Numbered from the stretch's first letter, positions 42,879-55,100 are shown. The stretch: 64,000 nt of DNA from Skeletonema tropicum (GCA_037178625.1 CM074129.1:2418001-2482000); one strand, 5' to 3'. Program-made: numbers and translations. Notes: a model not told the origin generated them from the sequence alone.

Positions 42879-43804
42879 ATGACTTGGGCCGACGAATCCG
42901 AAGAACGACTTGAACCAGCTCCAGCGGAGTACAGCGGGTCCGGCGTCCGTCCCCGTTTACAACTCAAGCCTCGATCAAAGGCAGCTCCTCAAGACAGTGG
43001 AGCTTCCCGAGGGGGGCAGCAGCTCTATCTTTGGTTCGGCCAAGCCTAGAGAGGCTGTCCTTGCATCGAAAGGTATTGACCCGACACTTGTTGATAAGCG
43101 TGTAGAACGCAAGGCTAGTGTGGCAAGGCTTACAGGTGAGTATTTTTACAAAGATTGGCCCTGGTTTTGACGCGATGGTGGTGTTGTCACAAGAACATTT
43201 TGTTAACCTCTATTCTTCTCTGCTCTTGCATACTTCTTGTCCAGCCGAGCAAGATCGTCAAGTTGAAGCTCTTCGTAAGGAACTGACTGAAGTGGAGGAA
43301 AAACTTCGTGAAGCAAATGAACAGGAACTTCCCGAGGAAGAATACCGCGTTGCAGCAGAAGAGAAGCGTGCAGAGTTGAACAAATTGATGAAAGAATTCA
43401 CCGAGTTGAACTTGAAGGGGCCTAGTTCTGATGTCAAAGCCGAAACTGGAGCAGATAGGGATGGTGGGAAGCCTCACGAGAGGAAGCACTATGAAAGGCC
43501 ATCGGAGCGTCGTCGCAGGTTGGAGGCAAAGCGTCGTGAGGAAGGTGGTGGAGGAGGATACGGTGGCCACAAATCTTACGATAATGAAAGAGGAGATGAC
43601 GATGCTTACAAATCTTTCGGCTCAAACCGCAACTATCAAGGAAGGGGTGGCGGATATGAACGCAACGATAGGGGTGGGTCCTACGGAGGTGGAGGAGAGA
43701 GGGGCAGCTATCGTGGTGGAGGTCGTGGAGGTAGCTACCGTGATGGAGGCCGCTCTTCCAACAATTACAACGAGAGGTATGCTTCAGATCGTTACAATTA
43801 CTAA
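42879..43804 (+). CDS. eIF4B-like RNA-binding translation factor, one intron, apparent +1 shift
   Basis: ATG at 42879 (MTWADESEERLEPAPAEYSG). RPRLQLKPRSKAAP and SSIFGSAKPREAVL match the short motifs characteristic of eIF4B, which stimulates the eIF4A helicase at the mRNA 5' end. Exon 1 ends at 43135; intron 43136-43244 (GTGAGT...CCAG, phase 1); exon 2 continues with a charged coiled coil (EQDRQVEALRKELTEVEEKL) and a long Gly/Arg/Tyr-rich RGG tail. The two halves of exon 1 are in different frames: a run of six G at about 43011-43016 has one base too many. Removing one G gives 271 residues. Either an assembly error or a recent mutation. No RRM domain is visible. Confidence 0.75.
43136..43244 (+). 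other. intron of the eIF4B-like gene
   Basis: 109 bp, donor GTGAGT, acceptor CTTGTCCAG after a pyrimidine-rich stretch. It joins ACA-G to CC-GAG, giving LTAEQDRQ, which keeps the coiled-coil frame. Confidence 0.8.
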
Positions 43805-43997
43805 CGGACAGTACTATCGGAAAGGATGGAGGATTGGTGACGGAGGAGTTGGAAAAAGCTTGTATAGTGATAGTCACTTGAGGGCATGTGTGCCTCTACC
43901 TTCATAAAGCGTCGCGGATATAATTCATAAGAGAACAAATTTGTGTTGCATTGACAATTAAAGGTTAAGTTGCCGTTATTGAATATGAAGAAAGTGT

Positions 43998-44864
43998 CTA
44001 TCTAACCCGTTTGCAAATGTCTTCCATCTCTCCGTATCTCTGAACACCAGAAATATCATCACCTTCAAGCCCAGCAACGATTGCATCAGCCAAAGTCTCT
44101 ACCCTCACAGTTTTGTCAACAAAAGGAATGCCGATTGCACTAGCCAAGTTGAACATAGGGATCACTGGCAAAACGTCAAATTTGGTCCAATCCCAGATAA
44201 GTGAAGGTCTGTAGATGGAAGAACGGATTACGCCCTTCTTGTCATTGCTGTCTTTCAGTCTCTGCTCCACTGCTCTCTTGGCAATCAAGTACTTGTTCAA
44301 CCATCCTGGTGCCAACTTTTCATCAATGGTCTTTCCGAAAGGAACATCAGGCCATCCTGCTTCAGCAGCAGAAACAAAGCAGAAAGGGAATTTATCTTTG
44401 TTCATGACATTCATGATACTAGTCTGCTTCTTTTCAATGCTGTCAATCACATTGAAGGCGGTGGAACGGGTGATGGCATCGTATGTTGAGGTTTCTCCAG
44501 GAACGCTTCCACTTCCAGAAACAATAATGTTCAAGTTTGATAGTCCACTGTCGACATCGAACAACAGTCCGATAGCATGTACAGCTGCGTCGGAATCTTT
44601 GATAAGATCGTCCACAGTTTTGGCATCGGTTGCATCGCCCTTAACCCAGTTTACCTGAGATAGCTCATTTGAATCAGGTTTGGGGTTAACGCCGCGACGG
44701 CTGACTGCAGTGACCGAATGTCCACGCTTGACAAGACGCTCACATACAGCGCTTCCAACATATCCTGTCCCTCCGAACACTGTAACTTTCATTGGTTTAG
44801 GCGCAGCGAGAGCAAGGGTGGTAAGAGGCGCGATGGCAAGTGTAATAGCAGATAGAACTTTCAT
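43998..44864 (-). CDS. NmrA/Coq11-like NAD(P)-binding oxidoreductase-fold protein
   Basis: 288 residues. After a hydrophobic leader (MKVLSAITLAIAPLTTLALAAP) comes the Rossmann motif VTVFGGTGYVGSAVCERLVKRG, then VNWVKGDATD, AVHAIGLL, CFVSAAEAGWP, YLIAKRAVEQ with a Tyr/Lys pair, and IYRPSLIWDW. This is an atypical short-chain dehydrogenase of the NmrA group; the spacing resembles yeast Coq11 and NDUFA9-like proteins, which act in ubiquinone or complex I assembly. The leader suggests import into the ER, plastid or mitochondrion and cannot be resolved by eye. It is convergent with the eIF4B-like gene, 193 bp away. Fold is certain, role is not. Confidence 0.75.
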   Translation of the reverse strand: MKVLSAITLAIAPLTTLALAAPKPMKVTVFGGTGYVGSAVCERLVKRGHSVTAVSRRGVNPKPDSNELSQVNWVKGDATDAKTVDDLIKDSDAAVHAIGLLFDVDSGLSNLNIIVSGSGSVPGETSTYDAITRSTAFNVIDSIEKKQTSIMNVMNKDKFPFCFVSAAEAGWPDVPFGKTIDEKLAPGWLNKYLIAKRAVEQRLKDSNDKKGVIRSSIYRPSLIWDWTKFDVLPVIPMFNLASAIGIPFVDKTVRVETLADAIVAGLEGDDISGVQRYGEMEDICKRVR

Positions 44865-45196
44865 GTTGATGTGTTGCTGTTATAGAAGAAATATGTTGTA
44901 TAATGAAGCTTAAGGGCGATTGCATTCATATCATCGATTGCGTCATGGTTGTGTGCTGCATCATCATCGTATGAAGATTTTTTGTTACTGAGTCACGATT
45001 ATTGGTACGTGAAAGAGTTACTTACGTACTTAGGTGATTGGTAGAGATAATATACTAATACTTACATATGCAATCGATAGGAATAAGTAAAGAAGCAAGA
45101 ATCTATTCTATGGCTTGTCATGAGTCATGGATTGTAATTGGTTGTTTGATCTATCTGATTAGGTTGCACAAAGTATGAGTTAATCTTTTCATGTTT
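44865..45196. other. intergenic, nothing recognised
   Basis: 332 bp, A/T-rich, holding the upstream region of the Rossmann protein and the 3' flank of the coiled-coil gene. Confidence 0.4.
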
Positions 45197-46594
45197 TTAA
45201 GAAGTTTCATCAACAATTTGTGGCTTTGATGTCGATTCATCAGTAGACTGTGGCTCTGTTTCATGTTTGTCCTCGTCTGCATTACCATCAGAAGATGAAG
45301 GAGACTCAGACGTCGATTCATCTATTTCCGTCACTTCTTCATTTTGTGGTCTCGTATCCAAGTCATCGGTCTTTGGTGATGCGTCCTCATCTTCAGCATT
45401 ATTGCACACTTCACCGTTATCGTTATTTACCTCTTGAATTTCAGATGATACAATCCCATTGTCATTTTCATCGTCATTTGCTGCAAGATCAGAGTCAGCG
45501 TCCTCCTTTATGGCCGCACTTTCGTCTTGATAATCGCCACAGGCCTTTTCATCTATAGTTGCATCTTCCGGTTGAGATGTAACACTCGATATTGCCCCCT
45601 CTTGATTGTCGGCGTCATCTGATTCTTCCACTCCTCCCTCATTTTTGCTAGGTTCTTCCACGGTTGATCCTTCCCCCGTTTGAACTGCATCGTCAGCAGC
45701 TTTGGAATTATCATCAGCTTTGGCATTATCTTCTTTCTGTTCTTCCCCATCTCCAGCTTGTGTCTGCTGTTTGTCTCCAACATCATCAGTCTCATCACTC
45801 TGCAATGCCTCCAGTCTAACACCCAAATCTTCCGTTTCCTTCTTAAGCGCCACAATCTGCCTCTCTCTATCCAACAAAGCTTGCAACAACTCCTTCTCCA
45901 CCCGTTCCTTCTCCTTCCCAATCTTTTCCATTTGTTCCAACAAATATTTCACCTCCAACGCCGCCTTCACCTCATCCTCATCATAAACCAAACCCAACTC
46001 CTCATATTCTTCCCTAACACTTTCCAACAGTTCCTCCTTTTCATCAATCTTCTTTTTCATCTCATCCTGCAACACTCGATGTTCATGATCCACCTTGGCC
46101 AACCCATTCATCAATTCAATCTCCCGTCTTGTCCGATCATCGACCATATGACTCAAATCCTCCTTCATGAAACGGATTAAACTACTACAATTCTCTTTCA
46201 CAAGTGCCAATTGACTCTCCATAACGCCCAGTGAGTGCATCGCCCGACATAGCTGGGCCTGTAGTCGAATCACATACGAACTTTCGACCTGATTACTATT
46301 CGCTGATCGCATAAGTGCTGCGTATTCGTGTACGCGAAGTCCTCCCCCACCCTTGACATTCTGTTCAAACTTGGCAAGTTTTTGTCGTTGCTCCAAGTGT
46401 TCCTCCTTGAGTTTTTTAATGGATTGGGAATGTTCTTCTCGTTGTTGTTTCCGTGTGAGTGATTTTTGATGCAGTTCCTTGGTGAGGGTGTGGATGGAAT
46501 CGGAGGTTTGGTGGAGTTGATTTGTTAGGTTGGCGATGTGACTGTCTCGTTCGAGGATCATTTCTTCGAGGAGAGAGTATTGATCGGTCATCAT
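45197..46594 (-). CDS. coiled-coil protein with long acidic tail, unknown
   Basis: 465 residues. Residues 1-85 and about 150-270 are heptad-rich coiled coil (LLEEMILERDSHIANLTNQL; EKERVEKELLQALLDRERQI). Between them lies GGGGLRVHEYAALMRS and a helical part with QLCRAMHSLGVMESQL. The remainder to the end is disordered and strongly acidic, rich in Asp, Glu, Ser and Thr. No enzymatic motif is seen and I do not recognise a family. A structural or scaffold role is possible. It is divergent from the plastid-targeted gene at 47114. Confidence 0.75.
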   Translation of the reverse strand: MMTDQYSLLEEMILERDSHIANLTNQLHQTSDSIHTLTKELHQKSLTRKQQREEHSQSIKKLKEEHLEQRQKLAKFEQNVKGGGGLRVHEYAALMRSANSNQVESSYVIRLQAQLCRAMHSLGVMESQLALVKENCSSLIRFMKEDLSHMVDDRTRREIELMNGLAKVDHEHRVLQDEMKKKIDEKEELLESVREEYEELGLVYDEDEVKAALEVKYLLEQMEKIGKEKERVEKELLQALLDRERQIVALKKETEDLGVRLEALQSDETDDVGDKQQTQAGDGEEQKEDNAKADDNSKAADDAVQTGEGSTVEEPSKNEGGVEESDDADNQEGAISSVTSQPEDATIDEKACGDYQDESAAIKEDADSDLAANDDENDNGIVSSEIQEVNNDNGEVCNNAEDEDASPKTDDLDTRPQNEEVTEIDESTSESPSSSDGNADEDKHETEPQSTDESTSKPQIVDETS

Positions 46595-47113
46595 GTTGTT
46601 GGTGGCGGTTGTGTGTTGCTGTTGTCTTTTTGGTAGTATGTGTTGTGAAATTATTGATTGATTGAAAGATTAAAGATACAAGTTCGTCCTCTTGCATATG
46701 CTAGTATTACCGACGATATATTTTGATGCCGCGAGTCAAAGTAGAGGAGCACAGCTTTCCTTGCTATAGACGCAATATTATAGGAGGATAGAGCGGCTGG
46801 GCAGGCTGCTCCTACTTACACTGCTTTTTCATCATGTTCATGGTTGATTCGGTTTGGATACCATAGCTTGGACTTGATTTTTGGGGTTTTTTGACTTTTG
46901 ACGGAGTTTGTCCTGTGACAGACATGTGTGATGTCATCAAAATACTTTTAATGACACCACACTGACGCACGCAGTTGAAGAGAAGATGGTCGTGGCGTGG
47001 GCGTGGGGCGTGGGGCGTGGGGCGTGGTGCACATTGCCTTTGCACCATGTCGAGAGACTCAATTCACCATACTTCATGCAGAACATTCAAGTAGGCAGGA
47101 CATCTCAAACACG
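46595..47113. promoter_or_regulatory. divergent promoter region with a G-quadruplex-type motif
   Basis: 519 bp between two starts read outward. At 46999-47022 the plus strand has four G runs separated by CGT (GGG then three times GGGG), a canonical G-quadruplex pattern about 92 bp before the ATG at 47114. Confidence 0.6.
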
Positions 47114-48098
47114 ATGACATCCACTACTAATGCTTTACTACGCCGGGTAGTAGGTTGCTGCGTCGTCCTTATGACGAGCACCTCATCAACCTGTCATGCA
47201 TTCATCCCTCAAGCACCATTATCATCAACTCATCAACAACCACATCATGGCGTAGCTCTGTCCATGTCAACCACTCTCTTCCAACCAACACAATCCTCAC
47301 TCGACAAACTAGACAATCTCAAACTTTCCATCAAAAAGCCACGGGGTGCCTCCATCGGTGTAGAATACTCTCGACTGAACAACGACCTAAGCGACGGTGA
47401 TCTCAAAATCCTTTCCATGCAACTACGACGATCCGCAAAGGCAGCAGCAATTTGGTCCTCGGATGTAGAATCCATTGCGAAACTTGTCAAGGAACAGGAG
47501 AGTGCGCGGGGAGACTTTCCTGGACCACTTCCTGTCATTTATTCTGGATCGTTGGTGGATGCAAGTGTTGTTAAGACATGTTGTTGATGGAGGTGTCACT
47601 GCCGTTGTAGCCGATTATGGAGAGAGTTTGGACGATGCGGTTACTGCGCTATTGAGTGATGTGGGTATCATTTGGAAAGTTTCGTCGTTGGATGAGATGA
47701 AGGAGTTGCAATCGGAAAATAATATGGGCAATGTGATTTTACTATCCAAAGAAGTCATTCCTACCAGTGTCGATGATGATGCAAGTGATGAACTCGCAGA
47801 ACACTTGAGCAACAACAAATCCAAAATTGTGACTATTGCACAAATACAATCCATGATGCCAGCCAATGCCGAAATACAATTGGGGAAACACCTCGCGAAA
47901 CTTGGAATAAATTCCTTGGTACTTGATGATGCATGTGTGGGTGATGAGGAAGATCTCAAGTATACAGCTTATGCCATTGAGGAATTGCAGAAGAAGAGTT
48001 CGAGTCAGTTTAGTATGACTGGATTGACCGGGAGTACAAATGGGCATTTTGGTGTAAGTTCTCATGGTGGAGAGGTCAAGTGGCGAAGAAATGCATAG
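47114..48098 (+). CDS. plastid-targeted protein of unknown function, apparent +1 shift
   Basis: ATG chosen at 47114 because it begins a signal peptide (MTSTTNALLRRVVGCCVVLM...) ending in TCHAFIPQAP. A Phe right after the cleavage site is the diatom plastid signal. The frame from 46997 has only a GTG start. The body has SIGVEYSRLNNDLSDGDLKI, then PLPVIYSGSLVDASVV, HVVDGGVTAVVADYGESLDD, VSSLDEMKELQ, LGKHLAKLGINSLVLDD and a C-terminal GLTGSTNGHFG. The alternating strands and helices could be a TIM barrel of the indole-glycerol-phosphate synthase type, but the key residues are not recognisable, so I do not assign it. The two halves are in different frames; one extra A at 47573-47574 explains this, and without it the protein has 327 residues. 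Confidence 0.65.
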
Positions 48099-48427
48099 TA
48101 AAAGTAAATCGCACAAGTGACAATAGAAATGGACAAATTAGTAGGAGAGTAGTAGCCAAACAAAACAAATTATTAAAGTTAACTTTTTTACAACACTCTT
48201 TCCAAGACATTATTTCCATTTTTCATTTCCAGATACTATATATGCGAATGACACAGACACAGAATAATAAACCCCACAATACCAGGTAAAATAGAGGGTT
48301 GTTGTGGGTGGTGTGTTTCCGAGATAAAACATGACATGGTGTTTAGTTGGCCTTCTCAGGAGATACAATAGCAGAGTTCACCTGTTGCTGCAAATTATTC
48401 TCAACATTGACGCTTGATTGTGAATGA
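48099..48427. other. intergenic between convergent genes
   Basis: A/T-rich 3' flanks of both neighbours; nothing else seen. Confidence 0.4.
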
Positions 48428-50954
48428 TTATGTCTCTCTGGACTTACTACCGTAGGCGTCGGATGCGTTTTTAGGTGGAACAAGAATCATTTTCATCCGA
48501 TTTGATTTTGGCTTGGGGATAGCTGACCTAGATCCACTTGCCACGCCTGCCAAATCCCGAACCAATACGTGTCGATCGGCGATGGTAGGAGGACTAGCGG
48601 GAGTAATGGCACCGGTTAGAAGAGTATTCTGGACAGGAGTGGGAGAAGGAGTCGACACTCTCCCAGACATCACTTTCCGAGGACTGACTGGTGGTCGCTG
48701 CCCTGCAATAGTGGTACTTGCATTCGTGATAGTTGGCCGAATCAAATTTTGAGGTGTTGTAATCCTATTCTCCTCGTGGTGATGTTCATCAAATGGACTC
48801 TCTTCTCGTTCCTCCACTCTCTCATATGCAACAAACATGACAGGTTGCTGACTACCGCCCCCAGACGAAGATGACGTAGCATTGCTAACACTCGCATTAC
48901 TGGCGCTCGCAGATGACGTAGTGCGAGCATCTGCACTGTGAGGAGATTGACTGCGTACTTCCTTCCTTGAAGCGAAGGCGAAGAATTTAGATATACTATC
49001 TTCCTTTTTTCACCACTGCTGCGTTTGTATTCCCTCCAACTTCAGGGGAACCATTACTCTGCTCATCAAAAGGAGCCTCATGAGCAGGGACAGAAGAACG
49101 ATTCAGAGAAACCGATGGCCCTCCTGGACTAAGTGTCAATCCTCCAATGTGGGGATTGATCGCACCCTCCCTTAGACACGGAGAGCTGCAACTACCAACA
49201 GAATTCGAGTGGACCGTGACATTGCCATCCATGTCAATCGACGCTGTTTCATAGTCTTCAACATTGCCCTCCTTCCCAGCTGGTCGTGGTGGACGAACAT
49301 TTTTCATCTGACTCTCTCTCACAAAATCCCTAATCTCAGAATTTGTTGTGCTGCTAGCCATTGATTCCCTTGCACACGAGTCTCCACCTCCTGGGGAAGA
49401 AGCCGCGGAACTACTACTTTTACTGCGCATATTTGCAGCACTTGAGATGGAATTGGAGTTGCTAGAAATGGTGCTAAGACCCCCACGGGAGTCTGGTGAT
49501 CCATTACTACTAGAGCTTGTCGTTCCAGCGTTTGGAGACTGATGAGGAGTGGACGATGTGGTATATGAGGAGGGACTACTATCAATGACAGCTTTTGAAC
49601 TTCTTGCCGGTGACTTAAACTTGAATTTCGCAGCAACAGCACCCACAGCAGAGATCTTGGGTGCTATGGGAGAATGACTATAAGTCCGAGCCTTCTCATC
49701 GAATGGCACTTGCGACTTTTTCCCTGCTCGACTTGGAGGTCGTTTAGATTCTGTCTTCGGTCCTACTTCGACACTGGGCTGATTTATCACCTCATCAATA
49801 GATCCGTCGTCGTCACTGTCCGTAAAGTTCAATTCTAGCCCAGGATCTTCATGATGAACTTCATTGTCAACTGGAATAGACTTGGATACCGCCTTTTTCG
49901 GTTTCCCCAACACACCCAACTTTGAGGGAGGCGACACCCTTTCTATTTTGGGTGGAGCAGTCTTGCCCTCCACCGCAATTGATATTTCCACCCCGTCATC
50001 ATTATTTGTTATAATGGTGGCGGGCATAGAAGAAGCATCCTCTGCATCACTCAGACTGGGTCTTGCAGGATTCTCCCTTCCACTTCTACGCCTCGTAGTA
50101 TGTAATTTGGTAGTCTGCAGTTTCTCACGTGCCTTCAACAAGAAGCCACGCGTCATGTTATTTGAAGGAGCGGAAGATGTCCTCCCAGTTGCTTTCACGC
50201 CAGAATCCACATCATGCTCTTCAATAATTTCACTCCCAACCAAACTTCCACTCCCTGCACTACTCAGGCTACGTTGACAGTTCCATGTGACAGGATGAAA
50301 GGCAGAAAAGCCCGGATCACTTTGGGTGTAGGTAGTATTCGGACGAGATGCCGATGCAGTGCTAAATCTTCCAAACGCAGATCCAGCCCTACCAAAGGCG
50401 GAGCGTGGATTTGAGGATGATTCAGGTGTGGATAACGTCCGTGATAAAATAGGGACAGGTGCACTTGGCATCTGCTGCAAATTGCCCGTAGAGAGGTTCC
50501 TCTCGACATGTGATGTGTTGGATGGATCATCATATTCACCTCCCCCTTCTCCTGAAATGGAAGCCATTCGAGGCCTTAGAGACGTAGACGGCAGCGAAGG
50601 TAGGGAGCATGAGTGTGTCATGGGGATTGGTTGTTCCAAATGAGAAAAATGCGGAGGGTCATTGCGATCCACCTCCCCGCCACTGGAGGCCACTCCTGTA
50701 AAAGCACCCCCTGATGTTGCGGGTACCAAGGCTGCCGCCTTCCCTCGATGTTGAACCGTTTGACTTGGCGCAGGCAAATCACGGATAAAACTATCTCTAC
50801 TGCCACTAGAGTTAGCAGCAGCAGCCATCGAACGATTATCCTTGGCGGCACCTACCCTGGCGGAGCCATCCTCGGAGGTTGCCTTTTGAGAAGCCGATGC
50901 CGACGCCGATGCTATTGCCGACTTGGACTGGCTCTTCTTTTTCTTCCCCGACAT
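48428..50954 (-). CDS. long Ser-rich, probably disordered protein, apparent frameshift
   Basis: ATG at 50954 (MSGKKKKSQSKSAIASAS). The upstream frame to 51029 has only a GTG. The first open part ends at 48996 with NAAVVKKGR. One base off, the frame continues with KEDSISKFFAFASRKEVRSQ and PVMFVAYERVEEREESPFDE to a stop at 48428. Dropping one T of the six at 49005-49010 (plus strand) joins them to about 841 residues. It is rich in Ser, Pro, Gly and Asn, with basic patches (KKKKSQSK, TTKLHTTRRRSGREN) and acidic patches (LNFTDSDDDGSID). The spread of SP/TP sites suggests phosphorylation. No domain is recognised. A scaffold or regulatory protein is possible but unsupported. Confidence 0.65.
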
Positions 50955-52134
50955 TATTATTATATTGTTAGACTTTGTTTGAATGCTACACGACGTTACC
51001 TCTCTAATTGATGGGCGGGCTTTTATCACTGCAAATATTTATTCCAACTTCCGAGGACACAAGACGCGAAAACAATGATTTTTTGCACTCAGCGACTCTC
51101 ACACTCTACAATGACATTTTCACCGCCGAAAAAGGCCACCACGAAGTTACTAAGGGTCTGAAGTCTGAAGAGGTGTTAGAGGCAATCGCAATTGGGTTCA
51201 GACCGACGGATTGGTTGTTTTTATTTCGTGGTTTGTAGGAGAGTTTACCTGGTGCACACAACTCAAGAGAGTGCATGTTACAGCGCCTTTGCGCTTCGCT
51301 GCCTCATTTTCACTTGATATCTGGCGCAAAAATTAATATTGCGCGAGAAGATCGGCGCAGGCAGAAGAAATTTGACCTTTTTGGGCTTTTCAGTATGCGA
51401 ATGTCACTTTTGGGGGGGCTTCTCGTGTGCGTTGAGAGAACGAAGTACCTAAGCTTCGTGCAATAACATCTAGTGACAAATTCAATATTGCATCAGAAAC
51501 TTATTTTAATAGCCCTTTATAGCTTGTTTTCGCAAGAGAGAACCTGTAAAACATATACAGAGGAATAGAATAATATGTAAGAAAGCGGTACACGTTGAAT
51601 CCATTGTGACTCCCAATTCATCGGTTAAATTACTCTAATTTATCCTGCATAGGAATTCAATACATGCGTCAGCGTCATGGATCCACAGAAGCTGCCCGCG
51701 GGAGTAATCGCTCATGGGGGCGGGCAATTATCGCGGACGGGCAATTACTGGAACAGGCAACTGCTAGCTAGTGTCCGGGATTTATGTCCGGCATTATGGG
51801 CGGGCAATTATCATGGACGGGCAAGTAATAGAGCGGGCAACTTCTGTAGACCCACTGTACAGATCTTGGCGTTGCGCCATCCATCCATTTCAACTCCTCC
51901 CATCTCCTTTTCCTTGACCACCTCAGTGAAACAGAAGGGGAAGAAAGTTGAATGTATTTTCAAACCCTTGACAACCATCAACTTGCATCAACTTCCAATC
52001 CTTGTGTCAAAGGTTCAGCACTTGTGTGATTTTGGGCGGGCTTCGGCGGCACCTTCCATCGTCATTATTCACAAAACAAAGCGGTTCCTTTGCCAATAAG
52101 TAGGGACGATTAGAGAGATCCAATACACAGCAAA
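50955..52134. other. intergenic with a short repeated GC-rich motif
   Basis: 1.18 kb. GCGGGCAATTATCGCGGACG (from about 51719) recurs as GCGGGCAATTATCATGGACG (from about 51800), within two imperfect copies of about 45 bp, 81 bp apart. The last 200 bases are the promoter and 5' UTR of the glutamate synthase gene. An open frame across 51677-52099 is judged non-coding. Confidence 0.5.
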
Positions 52135-55100
52135 ATGAGACTGAGTAGTGCAGCTCTGATAGCGGTTATCGCTTCGTCCGCTTCCTCGTACATTTCTTCT
52201 TTTCAAGTACAACATGGGCTCACCCAGCGACACAGCGCTGTGGAGCGCGTGTCATCGTTGCAGGCTTTCAAACTAAAGGAGGGAGAGACCAAGAATATGT
52301 TTGAAGGACCAACACCATTGGTGAAGGAGAGAGATGCCTGCGGTGTTGGATTCATTGCTAATACCCAGTCTGGTGGTAAGTTGAATGCATAGTCATGTTA
52401 AACGTATGTCAAATGCGAGAAAAGCCGATGAATCTTCAGAGCCAAGGAGTTTACAGATGAAGGAAACAACCAAGCAAGCACATATAGATGCAGTTGTCGC
52501 ATTTAATTTCTTTCGCCCTGCATGTTCTCACATTTGTTCATATACATCAACACATCTTATGTTTACAGAGGAATTTGGTACACACAAAGTTCTTCAGCAA
52601 GGTCTCACCGCTCTTGACTGCATGGAGCACCGTGGTGCATGTGGAGGTGATGGTATTTCCGGTGATGGTGCAGGTATTATGACTCAAATCCCTTGGAAGC
52701 TCTTCTCCGAATATCGCTCTGAAAACTGTCCAAAGCCCGGTGTGGGTATGGTCTTCCTACCTCAACAAGAGGACCGTAGGAATGCAGTTAAGGAAGTAAT
52801 CGAGAAAGTATGTGCAGCAAATGAATTGGAGTTTTTGGGATGGAGAGAGGTTCCAGTCGATCCTGAAGCGCTTGGACCTCAGGCCAGAGATGCTGTTCCA
52901 TCCATGTGGCAAATGTTTGTCAAGGCCCCCCAACGTTTAGAAGATGATGAAGAGACACGTGATGGTTTCGAACGCACTCTATACCTCGTGCGCCGTCGTA
53001 TTCTTGTTGAACTTGAAAAGGAAGGTCTCAAATGGGAAGATGCTAACAGTGAAACATACTTTGCTTCCTTCTCTTCTGCAACGATTGTGTACAAGGGTAT
53101 GGTACAGGGTTGTGTCTTGCCTCAATTCTATAAGGATTTGCAGAATGAAGATTACACAACCAAATTTGTCATCTACCATCGTCGATTTTCAACCAATACC
53201 AACCCCAAATGGCCACTAGCACAGCCTATGCGCGTCGTTGGACACAACGGTGAGATCAACACTCTTGTCGGTAATGTCAACTGGGTCAAGGCCAGAGAAA
53301 AGTCCAAGACTCTCCCAGAATCTGAGTTGAACGATCTTGTCGATGCTGATAACACAGATAACATTGTCATGATGTGCAACACTCAGGATGTTCCAAATGT
53401 TTTGGAGCCTCTTGTTGATTTGGGTCGTTCTGATTCTGCCAACCTTGATGCTGTGTTTGAGCTCATGACCAAGTCTCGCCACCGTGCTCCCTGTGCACTC
53501 ATGTCGTTGGTCCCGACTGCCTACGAAAACGAACCCGCCTTGAGCAACAACCCTGAGATTGTCGATTTCTACAAGTTCCACGGAGGATTGTTGGAAGCTT
53601 GGGACGGCCCAGCCCTCTTGGTTTACTCCGATGGTAAGAGTATCGGTGCCTCTTTGGATAGAAATGGTCTTCGCCCTGCTCGTTACTCGATCACCAGTGA
53701 TGGTACTGTTTACATGATGAGTGAGACTGGTGTTGTTGATTTGGACGAATCAGATATTGTTCAGAAAGGACGTCTTGGACCTGGTCAGATGATCAATGTT
53801 GACTTAACCACTGGTGAATTTAAGGACAACATTGCTATCAAGTCCGAAATCGCTTCTCGCCACCCCTACGGCGAATGGGTCAAGCAGGGACGCAAGGACG
53901 TAACAAAGATGTCCTTTTCTGACGAACGCCTTTACGATGATGCTACCACTACCTTCGCTCAGGGAACTTTCGGATGGGGACTTGAGGATATTGGTATGCA
54001 AATCCAAGACATGGCTGGATCTGCCAAGGAGACAACTTACTCGATGGGTGATGATGCACCAATTGCCGTTCTCTCCGAACGCCCCCACACAACTTACAAC
54101 TATTTCAAGCAACGCTTCGCTCAAGTAACCAACCCTCCTATCGATCCTCTTCGTGAGGGTGTTGTTATGTCTGTGGCTATGACACTTGGAAAGAAGGAGA
54201 GTATCTACAAGGTTTCTGAGAAGGGTGCTCGCCTCATTCATCTCGAGTCTCCCGTATTGAACTCCAACGAAATGGACAGGATTGCTTCCTTTGCCGAGCC
54301 CGAGAATGGAGGTTTCCAACAATCGACTATTTCTACTAGATATTCTCTCGCTGATGGTCCTGATGGAATTAAGGCCGCGATTGATGCTATCTGCGATAAG
54401 GCTGTAGAGGACGTCCGTAACGGTGTTGAGGTTTTGATTTTGAGTGATAAGTCTGCCGACCAAGCTGAGCTGGATGGGACAACCTACATCCCACCCATGG
54501 TTGCTGTCGGAGCTGTTCACCATCGTCTCATCGACGAAGGTCTTCGTATGGACACTGGTCTCGTTATCGAAACTGGAAGTGCCTGGTCTACTCACCACTT
54601 TGCCTGTCTTGTCGGATATGGTGCCAACGCAGTCCACCCCTACCTTGCTCTTGAGACAGTCAAGCAATGGCACGGATCTAAGAGGACTCAAAGCATGATG
54701 AAGTCTGGTAAGCTCACTAGTTCTACATTGGATGAGGCTCAACAAAACTACCGTAAGGCAGTTGAGAACGGTCTCCTTAAGATTTTGTCCAAGATGGGTA
54801 TTTCTCTCCTTTCATCGTACCAAGGAGCTCAAATCTTTGAGGCCATGGGACTCGGTGAAGAGGTCATCAACACTAGTTTTAAGGGAACTACGAGCCGTAT
54901 TGGAGGAGTCAATCTCAGCGACATTGCAATGGAGACTGCTATGATGAGGCCAGAATCTGCTGACGAGAAGGCTAAGCTCATCAACTATGGTTACTACAAG
55001 CCTGTGCCCAACCGGGGAGAATACCACGTCAACTCTTCTGATCTCGCCAAACTTCTTCACAATGCTATTGGTCTTGACAAAACTGTGAGCGCTGCTACCA

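Noticed and set aside
43011..43016. Programmed +1 ribosomal frameshifting as explanation of the eIF4B-like break
   Set aside because: No stop or known slippery context lies at the site, and three other genes show the same homopolymer excess; assembly error is simpler.
51677..52099. 140-codon open frame upstream of Fd-GOGAT
   Set aside because: It crosses the GC-rich repeated motif and the probable promoter and shows no domain or targeting signal.
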